Shown here one piece after another: positions 13,101-24,500 of a stretch of DNA of 64,000 bases. Origin of the DNA: Antedon bifida. Its lineage: Eukaryota; Echinodermata; Crinoidea; Comatulida; Antedonidae. The notes beneath the pieces are model-generated. The model saw only the letters and a list, made by a program, of their open reading frames with translations, was not told the DNA's origin and ran no database searches. The stretch lies in contig OY727095.1 of the NCBI GenBank assembly GCA_963402885.1, forward strand, positions 8,809,001 to 8,873,000. The letters are read 5' to 3'. Within the stretch, counting starts at the first letter, position 1. Every line of letters starts with the position of its first letter. The position numbers and the translations under genes are program-made.

Positions 13101-16100
13101 GTCATCACAACTTTATTATTTTATTTTATGTTTAATTTAAGAAATTATATACAATCAAAAATACTTTTTAAATAAAATTTGTTTAATTTGTAGTCATTTA
13201 AAGTCTGATTCAAATTCAATGACGGAAGCTGATCGGGACCAGATAGATGCAGATGCTCAAGTATTTATGAGAACGTGCTTAGATGCAATCAGATCATTTA
13301 AACAAGAGGGTAAGATAGACAGAGAGATGCAATATAAAAGCATGTATTGACCATTCAAAACTTACTCTTGAAAATAATTTCATCTGAGAGAATGCCACTT
13401 AATATTTTAATAAATTACACACAATGTTCACTTCCAATAAAAGGGAGCGATGACCTCCGACCTAGATAATCTCCTGTGTTGGGCCTCAGGCCCATTGCTC
13501 CCTCTTGGGCTGTATGCTACATTTTTAATAAATATTGATAAACTTTGTGGAGAAATAGAGGGAGGAAGCACTACAGTACCTATATTCCCTGCATGTACAC
13601 AATGAATTGACATGACCTTTCTTGTTTCTAAGTGGTTAGTCATCCTATATCGAAAGCTCTCCTGAAAATTATTCAAGCTCAGTTCATTTTCTTAAAACTT
13701 ATTTCTTTACATTTTTTTTCAATGAAAGTTACAGTATGTTATTGTTTTTAATAGCCATGAAGCAGGAGACAACAGAAGAGGTACAAAAACACAGAGAAGC
13801 TACGTTTGAACTATTAGACAATTACTTAAAAGGTTTGTACATATATAATACAGACTCGCATAAGTGCTCAGGAAAAAGTGTCCACATACGGCAAGTTTGA
13901 CAAACTTTTGATTGTGACAGACCCCATTTTCTCTTTGGTTCCTGTGAATCAGACGAGTTCTCGTTGCAGAAAAGTGCGGTAGAAATGGTTTCCTGCATCA
14001 CCTCTATTTTTGGATATTTCTTTTTATTCTTTTTTGTGTGTAAAGCACCTTGATACTTATGTATTAGGCGCTGTATAACAACTATATATATATTTCGTGG
14101 AATTCTCTTTTTTTTTTCTTGTAATTTATTAGTTCATTATTAATTATTCACAATTTTGTATTCAAGATTTTGTATTGGGAAATTGTTGGTGTTTGTTTTG
14201 TTTGTTTTATTAAATTTTCCACACACATCAAATAATACAGTTGTACATTCTAATAAGTTCAAAGAACTTTAAAGCTGGCCCAATTGGTGGACATTTTAAC
14301 ACTAAAAATATATAAGCATTTATAGGATTGTTACATACTTATGGATGTGTGTCCATTATGAGTGGTGTCTGTGTATGAGAGGTGTATGTGCAGGGAGATT
14401 CAACTAAACAATTACCACAACCTTCTGGAAGTTACATTATTTTGTTGAGGAATTTTTACATTTTATTTACAGGTGTTTGTAAGCTATACAGTGAACAGAG
14501 AGCTTTACGTGTCAAGAAAGTGGTTGACAAGAAAAGAATGTACGTACCTACTGTATATGGAAATGGTAACCTGCTATGTTTGTAGCACAGTAGAACCCCC
14601 TTTTAGGGGATGCTTTCAGGAAACAAATGCTGGTTGCCATAGAGTTGAAGCATATATTGCTTCTAGTTAGATTCACAGGAAAGTGTCAATAATGAATGTG
14701 TTGCAGTGATTGTGAGATCGAGGTTCGAATCCAACTCTCGCCGCATTGCTTGTATCCTTAGGCAAGATACTTACGTTTGCCTAGGTGTATAAATGGGAAC
14801 CCAATTAGATCAAGACACAACTTTGCATTATCAGGAAAAAATGACTGGGGTAATAATGTTCAGCGCTTAGAGGTTTCACAACATTAGGTGCTATATAAAT
14901 GCAGGATATTATTATTATTAATAGGGATTGTACTGAATTTATATTCTCTAATTGGAGGATGTTTTTTTAATGAAATTTTCCTTTAATTGTATGTTAATTT
15001 AGATAACAACTTGACCAGTCAAATAAAAAGTATGGCATCTCTTGTAACAAGTTCAAAATAAAATACAAAATATTTGACAATACAAACTAACTGTAACACA
15101 CACACTCTAGACTAACCAAAATTGACCTATATACTATATGTTATGTAAGTTATTTAACTTCTTTTTATACTTTCTGTTTCAGCTCCCGATTAGAATCTGT
15201 CCAGCTCAAAAACAGTAAAGCCAAGTTTGCCTCTGGGTTAAATTTAAGAAAACTAACCACTTCTAATTCAGGTAGATATTTGTATACAGGGGCGGATCCA
15301 GGATTTTTAAATAGGGGGCAAAAATTTTTTTTGGTAAATGACACCCCCAGATGGTTGGAAATGGTACTCTCGCACACATAAAATTCATGATAAATGGCAC
15401 CTCTAGTTTGACCGGAAATAACACTCCCATGTATTGCACAACAATCAGCATGGTAAACACGGCCGGATGTCAGATGCGTGTGGGAACCGCCGAACCGCCG
15501 ATTGTTTTTGGTTTGCTATTGAAATAGTTAATAGAAAAGTAAATCTTTGAACTGGTAAAATATTCTCCCTATCTTTGTATATACATCACAGCAGAGTGAA
15601 CATTTGTAATTTGGATTGATTTTTCTTTCTATTCTATTTCAGATTTATCAAACCAAGTATCTAATCAAGAACAGTATTCTGACAATGAGCTATCTCCTGA
15701 AGAAATTGCAATGGTACTTTATTCATTCATTAGTTTAAGCTTTTAAATGTGTATTACTGGTATAACATAACATCATTGAACTGTGTATAAGTAAAAGTTT
15801 AGACAAAATTATTGGTTTCAACTATTTTCCTCACTGTACAACCCCCTCTATAGTTTATAAAAATTAGGTTATTTGCCATTCAAATCATCTATAGTGTTTT
15901 TTCCAAATCAATTTTGCGTATCAAATAATTACTGGAATGCCGGCAAATTAATTCCTTAACTTATCTATTTTGTTAGCACTATTCTGTAGAAAAACACATT
16001 TCATAACAATTTTGTGGAGAAAATTAGCTTTTTCATAATTGGTGAAAAATGAAAAAATCCAAACAAAATTATGTAAATTATCACTTTCGTTCTCTCCTCC

Positions 16101-17897
16101 TTCCTACACTAAAAACACCGTATTTTTTTTTTCATTTTGCTAAAATCGTCAAATTGAGGGTGCTATGCTCTGCCAAAATATGCAAATTTATATCTTTAAT
16201 TTTTGGTTTATTTTTATTATTTCAGTTCCAACAAGAAAACCAGATGATGCTACAGGAGAAAAATAATCTTGATGAAGTCAGGTAAATAATAAGATGACTT
16301 GAGCCTCTTCCTAAAATGTTTGATGCCCCTCCTCCTCCACTCACTTTTTCAAAAGCCAAAGCCAATAAAACCACCAATTTGTGTTCATTGAAGATGTAAA
16401 AAACTATATAATAAAAAAAAAAATTAACAAATATTAATATTTATAAATGGTCAAAAGACAAATATATATAGATATACTGTAATTGTTCAAATTAAATTTA
16501 GGAATATTTGTATGTTTTGCATAAACTCTCAGGGAGGAGGAATTGATTGGCTTTACTAGGATCAACAAGAGCATCTGCATATTTTGGAGCCAAAGTCCAG
16601 TTTAATAGTTTAGTGCTTTATTAATGTTTTTGAAACATTAGCTCTTTTTATTTTTTAGAGAACTAGAAGGAAAGGTTGTAGATATTGCAGCTTTACAAAC
16701 AGTGTTTATGGATGAGGTTGTAAAACAGGTAAAAACATTTATACAGTGGTATATTATACAAAATAATGAATGTTAGTAAGTGCAACGGTACAAATAATTT
16801 TATGCTTTGTCAAATTTGTCGAAAAATGGGAAAAATATGGACTTTTTAAAAATGAATTATTATGTACAAAAAATAATTACAAATGAATTTGTATGCACTA
16901 AAATTGATATAATTTATGCATATATATTGCATCTTATCATCTTATGGTACCATATTAAAGCAGTTACGTTAAAAAAAAATATAATGGTAAAAATGTAACA
17001 ATTTTTCGAGAAAAAAAAATTCCTGTACTATAGTAAGAAATTTGTCGAAAAATGGGCAAAACATGTACTTTTTAAAAATGAATTATTTTGCACTAAGATA
17101 TATATATGCATATGTATTGCGTTATCATCATCTTATGATACCACAGTAAGCAGTTATGTCAAAAAATAAACCCATTTTTAATATTGAATTATTATTGCAC
17201 CTAAATAAATACAATGTCTTTGCTTACTCAATAGGATAATGTTATTGATCAAGTTATAGAAAAAGCTGTGACATCTACTGAGAATGTAGAAGGTGCTACA
17301 GAAGCTATAAGAGAAGTGAGTTGCATTAATGATGTTACATTCTGAAAGATACTAGTTATACAAAAAATGAATGTTTATGAGTAGAATGGTACAAATAATG
17401 AATGTTTATGAGTAGAATGGTACAAAAATGAATGTTTATGAGTAGAATGGTACATATAATTTCATGAGGTGAAAGGTTTCTATCTCTAAAACAGAACATT
17501 TTATCCTTCACCGAATGAAATTATTTGTAACATTGCACGAATATAAACATTCATTATTTGTTTTAATACACCTACTTTTAACGAGACGCTATGCCAAGGT
17601 CTAACCCATTTGAAACGACAGTGCTTAAATTGTTAACGTGGAGTAAAAGAATTATTGATGACGTACACTACCAGTCTTGTGTTGCGCGTTCCGGTTGCTC
17701 AGAAATAAGGGTGTAGACTATAAAAAGAAATCAATTTAGGTATGTTATAAAAATAATTATTACACTTCATTTTTCGCTAATTCTTATTTTAATTTTTTCC
17801 CCAGGCTATCAAGAATAATGCAAGTCTTCGAGTGTGGATTTTATTTTTCTTGTTTATGTGCTCATTCACATTATTATTCCTTGATTGGTACAATTAA
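10133..17897 (+). CDS. STX18: Syntaxin-18, ER Qa-SNARE, complete
   Basis: Syntaxin-18 is the Qa-SNARE of the endoplasmic reticulum and accepts COPI vesicles returning from the Golgi, together with the NRZ tether. Exons: 10133-10279, 12983-13050, 13194-13309, 13755-13832, 14473-14539, 15183-15271, 15643-15713, 16226-16281, 16659-16728, 17235-17315, 17805-17897. Phases join throughout and give 311 aa (human 335). The N terminus [14 protein letters not shown] matches the human start, followed by [11 protein letters not shown], the [14 protein letters not shown] block and [20 protein letters not shown]. The SNARE helix covers about residues 232-285, with Gln254 aligning with the zero-layer glutamine as the last codon of the 16659-16728 exon. 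A C-terminal anchor (about residues 290-308) ends in FLDWYN with a very short luminal tail. The acidic [14 protein letters not shown] block is retained. The linker between residues 160 and 190 is shorter and less conserved than in vertebrates. Confidence 0.97.
10703..10753 (+). repeat. 51-bp inverted repeat in STX18 intron 1, left
   Basis: GGATCAGGTGCCGTTTTCGG starts a 51-bp block found again, inverted and identical by eye, at 12685-12735. Confidence 0.8.
11575..12010 (+). repeat. About 110-bp tandem repeat, four copies
   Basis: Four imperfect units contain TTTACATTTAACATTAAATG (itself palindromic), ATCAGGTAA and AATGAATCTGTTACC. A degenerate unit lies near 11126. It is in STX18 intron 1; the remainder of that intron (10760-11570, 12011-12680) is AT-rich with nothing recognised. 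Confidence 0.8.
12685..12735 (-). repeat. 51-bp inverted repeat in STX18 intron 1, right
   Basis: The reverse complement of 10703-10753. The pair encloses 1.9 kb without coding capacity. Confidence 0.8.
14586..14670 (+). repeat. Pogo/Tigger-like MITE, left part, in STX18 intron 5
   Basis: CACAGTAGAACCCCCTTTTA starts the copy. It may have been split by the SINE insertion that follows. Confidence 0.45.
14695..14925 (+). repeat. SINE B with tRNA head
   Basis: GAGGTTCGAATCCAAC is a clean B box. The body has AGATCAAGACACAACTTTG, ATGACTGGGGTAATAATG and TTCACAACATTAGGTGC, then ATT repeats. It lies in STX18 intron 5. Confidence 0.82.
15288..15500 (+). repeat. Transposon-end-like repeat in STX18 intron 6
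   Basis: CAGGGGCGGATCCAGGATTT is a widespread invertebrate DNA-transposon-type end. Only one end is seen, followed by noncoding sequence, so the family is uncertain. Confidence 0.4.
16807..17185 (+). repeat. Tandem duplication of about 220 bp in STX18 intron 9
   Basis: TTTGTCGAAAAATGGG, then CTTTTTAAAAATGAATTATT and a CATCTTATGRTACCA block occur twice, starting at about 16812 and 17040. Confidence 0.65.
17362..17582. repeat. Palindromic element with a short internal tandem repeat
   Basis: AATGAATGTTTATGAGTAGA occurs three times at about 33-bp spacing on the left, and the complementary ATAAACATTCATTATTTG closes the right side. Confidence 0.6.
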
Positions 17898-17942
17898 TTA
17901 TTCATTTTGTATATAAAATTTATCCTAATATAAAGTATAAAC

Positions 17943-17948
17943 AATAAA
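17943..17948 (+). other. STX18 poly(A) signal
   Basis: An AATAAA hexamer lies 46 bp after the STX18 stop codon, the usual distance for a short 3' UTR. Confidence 0.5.
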
Positions 17949-20299
17949 CAAGCAAGAAAATTATACAAATAGTGGTTTATTTGTGATTGTGTCATAAAAA
18001 TATCGAGATATTACAGATAATCAACAAATTTACATTTGTTTTTGTTTATGAACATATTCTGTTTTTTAGTTGGACAGATCAATCAAAAATGAAGATAAAT
18101 AAAATTAGATAAAAATAAAGTTAAATATCTTCAGCTTTAACTTTTTAAATATATAATTTAATCATACTCCACTTGACATTTAGGCTTACTAAACTAAATC
18201 ATTCTTTATAAAAAGTTCAAAAGGAGTCAATTTGGTTGTCGAAAGGACCCTAGCACCAATCACATGATTTTCCCCTGCTTTTGGGAAATCCCAAACGCTT
18301 GGGTTTTTTAGTCTTTTAAATGTTCATCACGAAAGCTTGGTTTTTCTACGATTAGATTTTACTTCCTGTATAGAAATGTTTATAGAATACCATTTAGAAT
18401 ATCCACCCTTAATTTATTTGGAAGGGTGTATAAATGTCATATCCTTATGTTTTGGTCAACAAATTAAAAAATCCTGGATGTAATACTTTAAATATTGCTT
18501 TATGTATGCCTTGTGAATGTGGTTTTTGTGGAAACGTCTTTTTTAAATATGATACAATTATTGGTTACTACGATATTCAAACACATTTTCCCATAGTTTA
18601 GTTCACTAACAAGCGGTAAGACTCCTTGCAGGAAGTCAAAACGGAACCGTTTAATATTGAATTCAAGCAGTTTCTTTTTAAATAAGACGAAAAAGAAGCT
18701 TTTCTACCTGCATCCATAGACGGTTTGATGACAGCAAACCAATATTGTTTTCTTTACGCCCATAACCATAAGTAAGCACTGCACTCACATGATTTAGGCC
18801 TACTAAAAGTGATGTGATGATCTTGGTTGGTTCTCACCTATATGAAATGTCTAATAAAAATTATAATTATAATATATTATACATTTAACATGATACATTA
18901 TACATAATAAATTATACATGATAAATTATACCTTAAACATTATACATGGTATAATTATTTTCACAGGCCCCTGAGATGATGGGGCCCCTGAGATTATGGG
19001 GCCCCTGAGCAGTGCCCAGAGGAAAAAAACAGGCATTAATATATGTCGAAAAAGGCTAAAAGGTTCCTAAACCAAGGGCCTCAGGTCTCTATGTTACGCC
19101 ACTTTACACGGTATACATGATTGATGAATTATGATTTATATTTATGATTATGAATAATGATGATTTATTTTATGTCTGGTTCCCCATCGCCTCGAAACCA
19201 GGAGGGTGGAATCACAGGTTTTCCCATAGAAGGATGTTCTTAAAATTGGTTTGTATTGAGCTATCAAATGTGGTTTGATAACCTTGGTCTGTGGTATCTA
19301 TTTAAACATATTGCATTACTATTAATATATATTTATTTTTCCGGTTTGAAAGGTATTTCAGTACATTATCATGTAATATTATATTTAAAAAATGATCAGT
19401 GGTTGCACTATTCTGAGGAATTCAGGATAAGTTTCTTTTTTCATATTACTGTATAAAAATGTCCATATTTGGTGTGTGGGTTTTTCTTTTTGAAATTTAT
19501 GAAACAAATGAAAATGAAAAGGATGTTCTGTAAAATAATGATCTTAACATTACATTACAGCTTTAAGTCATCGCCCTAAAGATAAAAACTAGGTGTGGCC
19601 TTAAAATCATTAATGCAACAATGTACAATTTATGAGTGTGGCTCATAAACAACTATGATTATTATTATTCTGTTTCAGTTGAACAATGATCAATAAATAA
19701 CATTATAATAATAACAATAACAATAATAATAATAATACAAAATTGTAGTTCGGCAATTCCAGCAGTAAGGAATAAAATATGAGAGAGCTCAATTTGAAAG
19801 AAAAAGATGAGAGGAAAGGAAGATTTAAAGGTGATAGTAGAAGAACATGATCTAATAGAGGCGGGTTGGTCATTCCATATAAGCGAGAGGCAGCAGAAGT
19901 AAAGGTGCTTATGCCATACATTTTAGTGATAAAAGTTGGAATGGAAATGAGATTTTATGAAAACGAGCGAAGGCGACGGGAAGGAATTATAGCTTATATA
20001 TTCTTTAAAAAGAGTGTATATGACACCCATGACATGCCTCCATTGTGTATGGCAGCGTCTCCTCCCTGGTGTCCCATGGTAGTTCTGTGACTTGCTAGAT
20101 TGAATTACAGTATTCATTTTGTCATCTTATTCATTACTATGCCCTTCAGCTGTACTTTTTTATGCTCATCATGTTTCCTTTATTTTTTCAAACTTTTATC
20201 TACTGGTATGATATTCATTGTTTCTATTTCATTTAAAAAAAATTAATTTATTAACTTTATTTGTATTCATTTTTTTCATAATTTTCTATTTTTAAAATT

Positions 20300-20432
20300 A
20301 ATTTATAAAGGCAATCCTGTCACAAGATTCTCATCTTTCTGGGATCTGCCTTCATCCATTTTCTTAATTATCTCTTGCCATTGTTGTTTTTGTCTTTTGG
20401 ACGCTTATAAATGTTCTTTGAATTGAATTGAA
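20300..20432 (+). repeat. LINE-like 3' tail
   Basis: Sequence ending TTGAATTGAATTGAATAAC looks like the short terminal repeats of CR1/L2-type elements. No coding part is recognised. Confidence 0.3.
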
Positions 20433-20691
20433 TAACAATACCTCACTCTGCGTGCCTGTTCCTTCGAATTATTGTAGTACACATAACTTTTTTTTGTTTA
20501 TATCATTTTTTGTTTCTGATACCATAAACTTCATGTTAACTTCCATAGACCAGCTGGTTAAATCATGTAGTTATTGCAGTAGATTCAAGTTTATGGTTGC
20601 ATCAATTTCCTCTTTTTTATTTATCAATGATAACATTTATAAAAAAACAGTATTAGTCAAAATCAAGGTAGTTTGGTGCTAAAACTTTTAA

Positions 20692-20884
20692 ATACAGTAG
20701 AACCCATATATGGGGACACTTTTGCGATTCTATAGTGTGTTCCCTTAATAAGGTATCTCCTGCCGTCATGTTAAAATGTATATTGTTTTTCATGTTAAAA
20801 TATATATATTGTCCCTCATGATCATTTGTTTCATATGAAAATGTAGTCTTACTAATAGGGCTGTCCCAAATAAGTTCTACTGTG
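20692..20884. repeat. Pogo/Tigger-like MITE
   Basis: ACAGTAGAACCCATATATGG and GGGGACAC at the left face GGGCTGTCCC and AAGTTCTACTGT at the right. The CAGTAGAACC-type ends are those of pogo/Tigger elements; no transposase is present. Confidence 0.7.
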
Positions 20885-21348
20885 TGAATCAATGCTTTTT
20901 AAATGTTTGTTTAAATGTTTGTTTTAATGCTATGGTTGAGACATGACTAGAGTTATAAATTTCACAACTACATTATTGTATATCTTTATTCCAATTTACA
21001 TTTTATATTATAAATATTTTTATAATCTTCATTTTTATATTATTAAATATATATATTTTATACTTGTATAGATGAAACTGCTACATTATTACCATGGTGG
21101 CATTAGCACCAAAAGTATTTGGATCGCAAGAAATTAGATTTTAACATAAGCTACATAATTAATTTAAGTTTACATATAACAAAACTTCAGATAAACAATT
21201 TTAGATTAACTATTTTTAACATATCATTTTTAATAACTAAACAATCAAATATGTTTAGATTCACTAATTTAACATAAATTATGACATCAATTTAAGATTT
21301 TAAATCTTAATTAATACTAATACATTGTTGTACAAGTAAAATAAACAT

Positions 21349-21354
21349 TTTATT
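21349..21354 (-). other. Possible FUOM poly(A) signal
   Basis: AATAAA on the minus strand lies about 180 nt after the FUOM stop codon. Other A-rich words occur nearby, so the choice is uncertain. Confidence 0.3.
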
Positions 21355-21534
21355 TGTATTCGTTATTATTTTCTTCTGTTCTTATAATCTTTCTTTTTTT
21401 TGTTTTGGCCCACAATTAACGCTTTTCTTCAGTGGAGTACCTTAGTATTATTATAAATTATGTTGTATTTTGTTGAGAAATAAATGTATGTATGATTGAA
21501 TTTTAGTACCCATAATACTGTAGTGGATTTTCTT

Positions 21535-24500
21535 TCATTGTGAAGATGATATCACACCTTTCTTCAAAATCAGATTACCATACAAAGCCTTTTCTCTGAA
21601 ATAAAACAAAAACCAAAATTTAAATTAAAAACAACTTAAGACAATATGGAGAATTGTCAAATAAATTTCATTGTACATAATAATAAAATTTAATTTAAGA
21701 AATTGCAATAGCCAATCAAGTGTAGCCCCTGCAACTATTACTATTATTTGATAAAGTACTATTAAAGTTAACGATAAATATAATAGCAATATTATTAACA
21801 ATATTTTTATTTAAATAAATTAAATAGAAAATATTTAAATTTAAGAAAATTTTAAATACCCTGTTGCTACAACAGCAAAAGCTGTTCGCGCTCGATCATA
21901 AAACTTGAATCGTTCAACATTTCCCAATCTTACCTAGAAATAGAAAAATACAAATCAAAACAATTAAAAATGGTCTCATCACAATTAAAATTAGACACTA
22001 CTGATTCAATATTGAATTTATTTTGTATATAAATAGTAAGACATTTTCATTCTGGATATTTGTGTTTTAAAGTTTATATGTTAATATTTATTATGGGAAA
22101 GTGCAACAAGGGGTGGGTTTATAGACCCTACTGCATTTTCTAATAATCTGAATTATTATCTAGTAGAAATACAAATATTTAAAGATTAGAAATACAGAAC
22201 AGAAAACAGGAACATTTATTAATATTTGTTAATAAATAAACAACTAAAAAGCACACATTGATCTAAAATGATATCTTTTTTCCCCCTACTACTATATAAA
22301 CAATTATTAAATAGTGAACTGAAGGTCACATTAAAAACAATGTCTCATTTTGTGGTGAGCCATCAGAAATTTTTATTGATCAATGGTCAATTAACAGATT
22401 AAATTTCTGCTATTACAATATACTTAAAATCAGGTCAAGTGTCCCATCTCCCACTGAATAATGCGCCTACTCATCATTGTAGTGGGCAATCCATATGTAA
22501 GGAGAAGGCATTCCATACGTAAGGAGAAGGCATTCCATACGTAAGGAGAAGGCATTCCATATGTAAGGAAGGCACTCCATATGTAAGGGAGAAGGCAGTC
22601 CATATATAAGGGAGAAGGCACTCCATATGTAAGGGAGAGGGCACTCCATATGCAAGGGAGAGGGCACTCCATATGTAAGGGAGAAGGCACTCCATATGTA
22701 AGGGAGAAGGCATTCCATACGTAAGAAGAAGGCATTCCATACGTAAGGAGAAGGCATTCCATATGTAAGGAAGGCATTCCATATGTAAACAAGGCACTCC
22801 ATATGTAAACAAGGCACTCCATATGCAAGGGAGAAGGCACTCCATATGTAAGGGAGAAGGCACTCCATATGCAAGGGAGAATGCACTCCATATGTAATGG
22901 AGAAGGCATTCCATATGTAAGGAAGAAGGCACTCCATATGTAATGGAGAAGGCATTCCATATGTAAGGGAGAAGGCATTCCATATGTAAGGAAGAATGCA
23001 CTCCATATGTAATGGAGAAGGCATTCCATATGTAAGGAAGAAGGCACTCCATATGTAAGGGAGAAGGCATTCCATATGTAAGGGAGAAGGCATTCCATAT
23101 GTAAGGAAGAAGGCACTCCATATGCAAGGGAGAAGGCATTCCATATGTAAGGAAGAAGGCATTCCATGTGTAAGGGAGAAGGCACTCCATGTGTAAGGGA
23201 GAAGGCACTCCATATGTAAGGGAGAAGGCACTCCATATGTAAAGGGAGAAGGCACTCCATATGTAAAGAAGAAGGCACTCCATATGTAAGGGAGAAGGCA
23301 CTCCATATGCATGGGAAAAGGCACTCCATATGCAAGGGAGAAGGCACTCCATATGTAATGGAGAAGGCATTCCATATGTAAGGAAGAAGGCACTCCATAT
23401 GCAAGGGAGAAGGCATTCCATATGTGAGAGAGAAGGCATTCCATATGTAAGGGAGAAGGCACTCCATATGCAAGGGAGAAGGCACTCCATTATGTAAGAG
23501 AGAAGGCACGGAAGAGGAGGAGGAGGTACTACAAAGCCATAGTAGCTACTGAATATTAAAATCCTAATTTCATCCAAGTGTCACATTTCCCACCACAGTA
23601 AACATGGAAAAAATTGATAATTATAATTACCTGTCTACCTTCTGCCTCTGTTAACATTTCTTTATATATTTCCCAAACCGGAGTTTTTAACTTTCGCTGA
23701 ACATCACTATCCACTAACTGCATCACCACTGCCTGAAATCAAAATATAAAGAGGGTGTTACCGATTTTTACACCTGGCGGGTGATTTTTAAACCTGCAAT
23801 ATGGCGAGCGTTGGATTCGAACCCATGACCTCACGATCATTAGACCAACGTCCAACAAACTGCGCCACATGCCCTTATGATAATTGCCACGTCTTTCTGA
23901 TGACATTAAAATGAACAATACATAATAATAAACAGTAGTATCCTTATTATTAACAACCTTATTAGGAATTTTCCTTGAATAGGGATGTTCAAAAAGAAGG
24001 GTAAGTATACAGTATGTCTAAAATGTACATTTTAAAGATATACATTTATTAAAGGGTAGTACTGGGTATTTAAAGGTTCTTCTATTATAAAATATAAATC
24101 TTTGCTACACAATTGACAACAACTAAAATGTTAATGTTGTTCGATTTATAAAGCGCTTTTACAATCAAAAGATTGTCCCAAAGTGCTGAGAGAAAAAACA
24201 GAAAGAAATTACAAAGAAAAAAGATGGGTTTTTAAAAGTGTTTTGAAAACTTTATTCGTCATGGGTGGTAAAGCAGACAGAGTGTTCTGAAATAAGTCCC
24301 CTTTTCAAAAGTGGCGCTACAGGAATTTCATTCATAACATAGGGATTTTACTGGGTAACTACTTGTTAACAGTGTAAACATTTCAAAGAAACATTATCTT
24401 CATACAATCTAAATTCTGGCTATCATACTCAAACATGTGACGAGGAACAGCATCTAGATTGGTTGGATTCAATATATTTGATTATGATCCCATCAGGGCA

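Larger units (their letters stand above)
17949..21348. other. Convergent intergenic region, STX18 to FUOM
   Basis: No gene is visible. The region holds AT-rich sequence, a triple 17-bp GGGGCCCCTGAG-type repeat at about 18966-19010, an AAT microsatellite at about 19705-19738, a retroelement-like tail and one pogo-like MITE (listed separately). The short open frames here show no conserved motifs. Confidence 0.6.

Noticed and set aside
22430-23577. Three long overlapping minus-strand reading frames (331-367 aa)
   Set aside because: They are the same minisatellite read in three frames; no frame has start, splice or composition evidence of a gene.
23783-23886. Possible tRNA gene with clean B box
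   Set aside because: The anticodon arm does not fold, and the flanking sequence matches SINE B copies elsewhere in the window.
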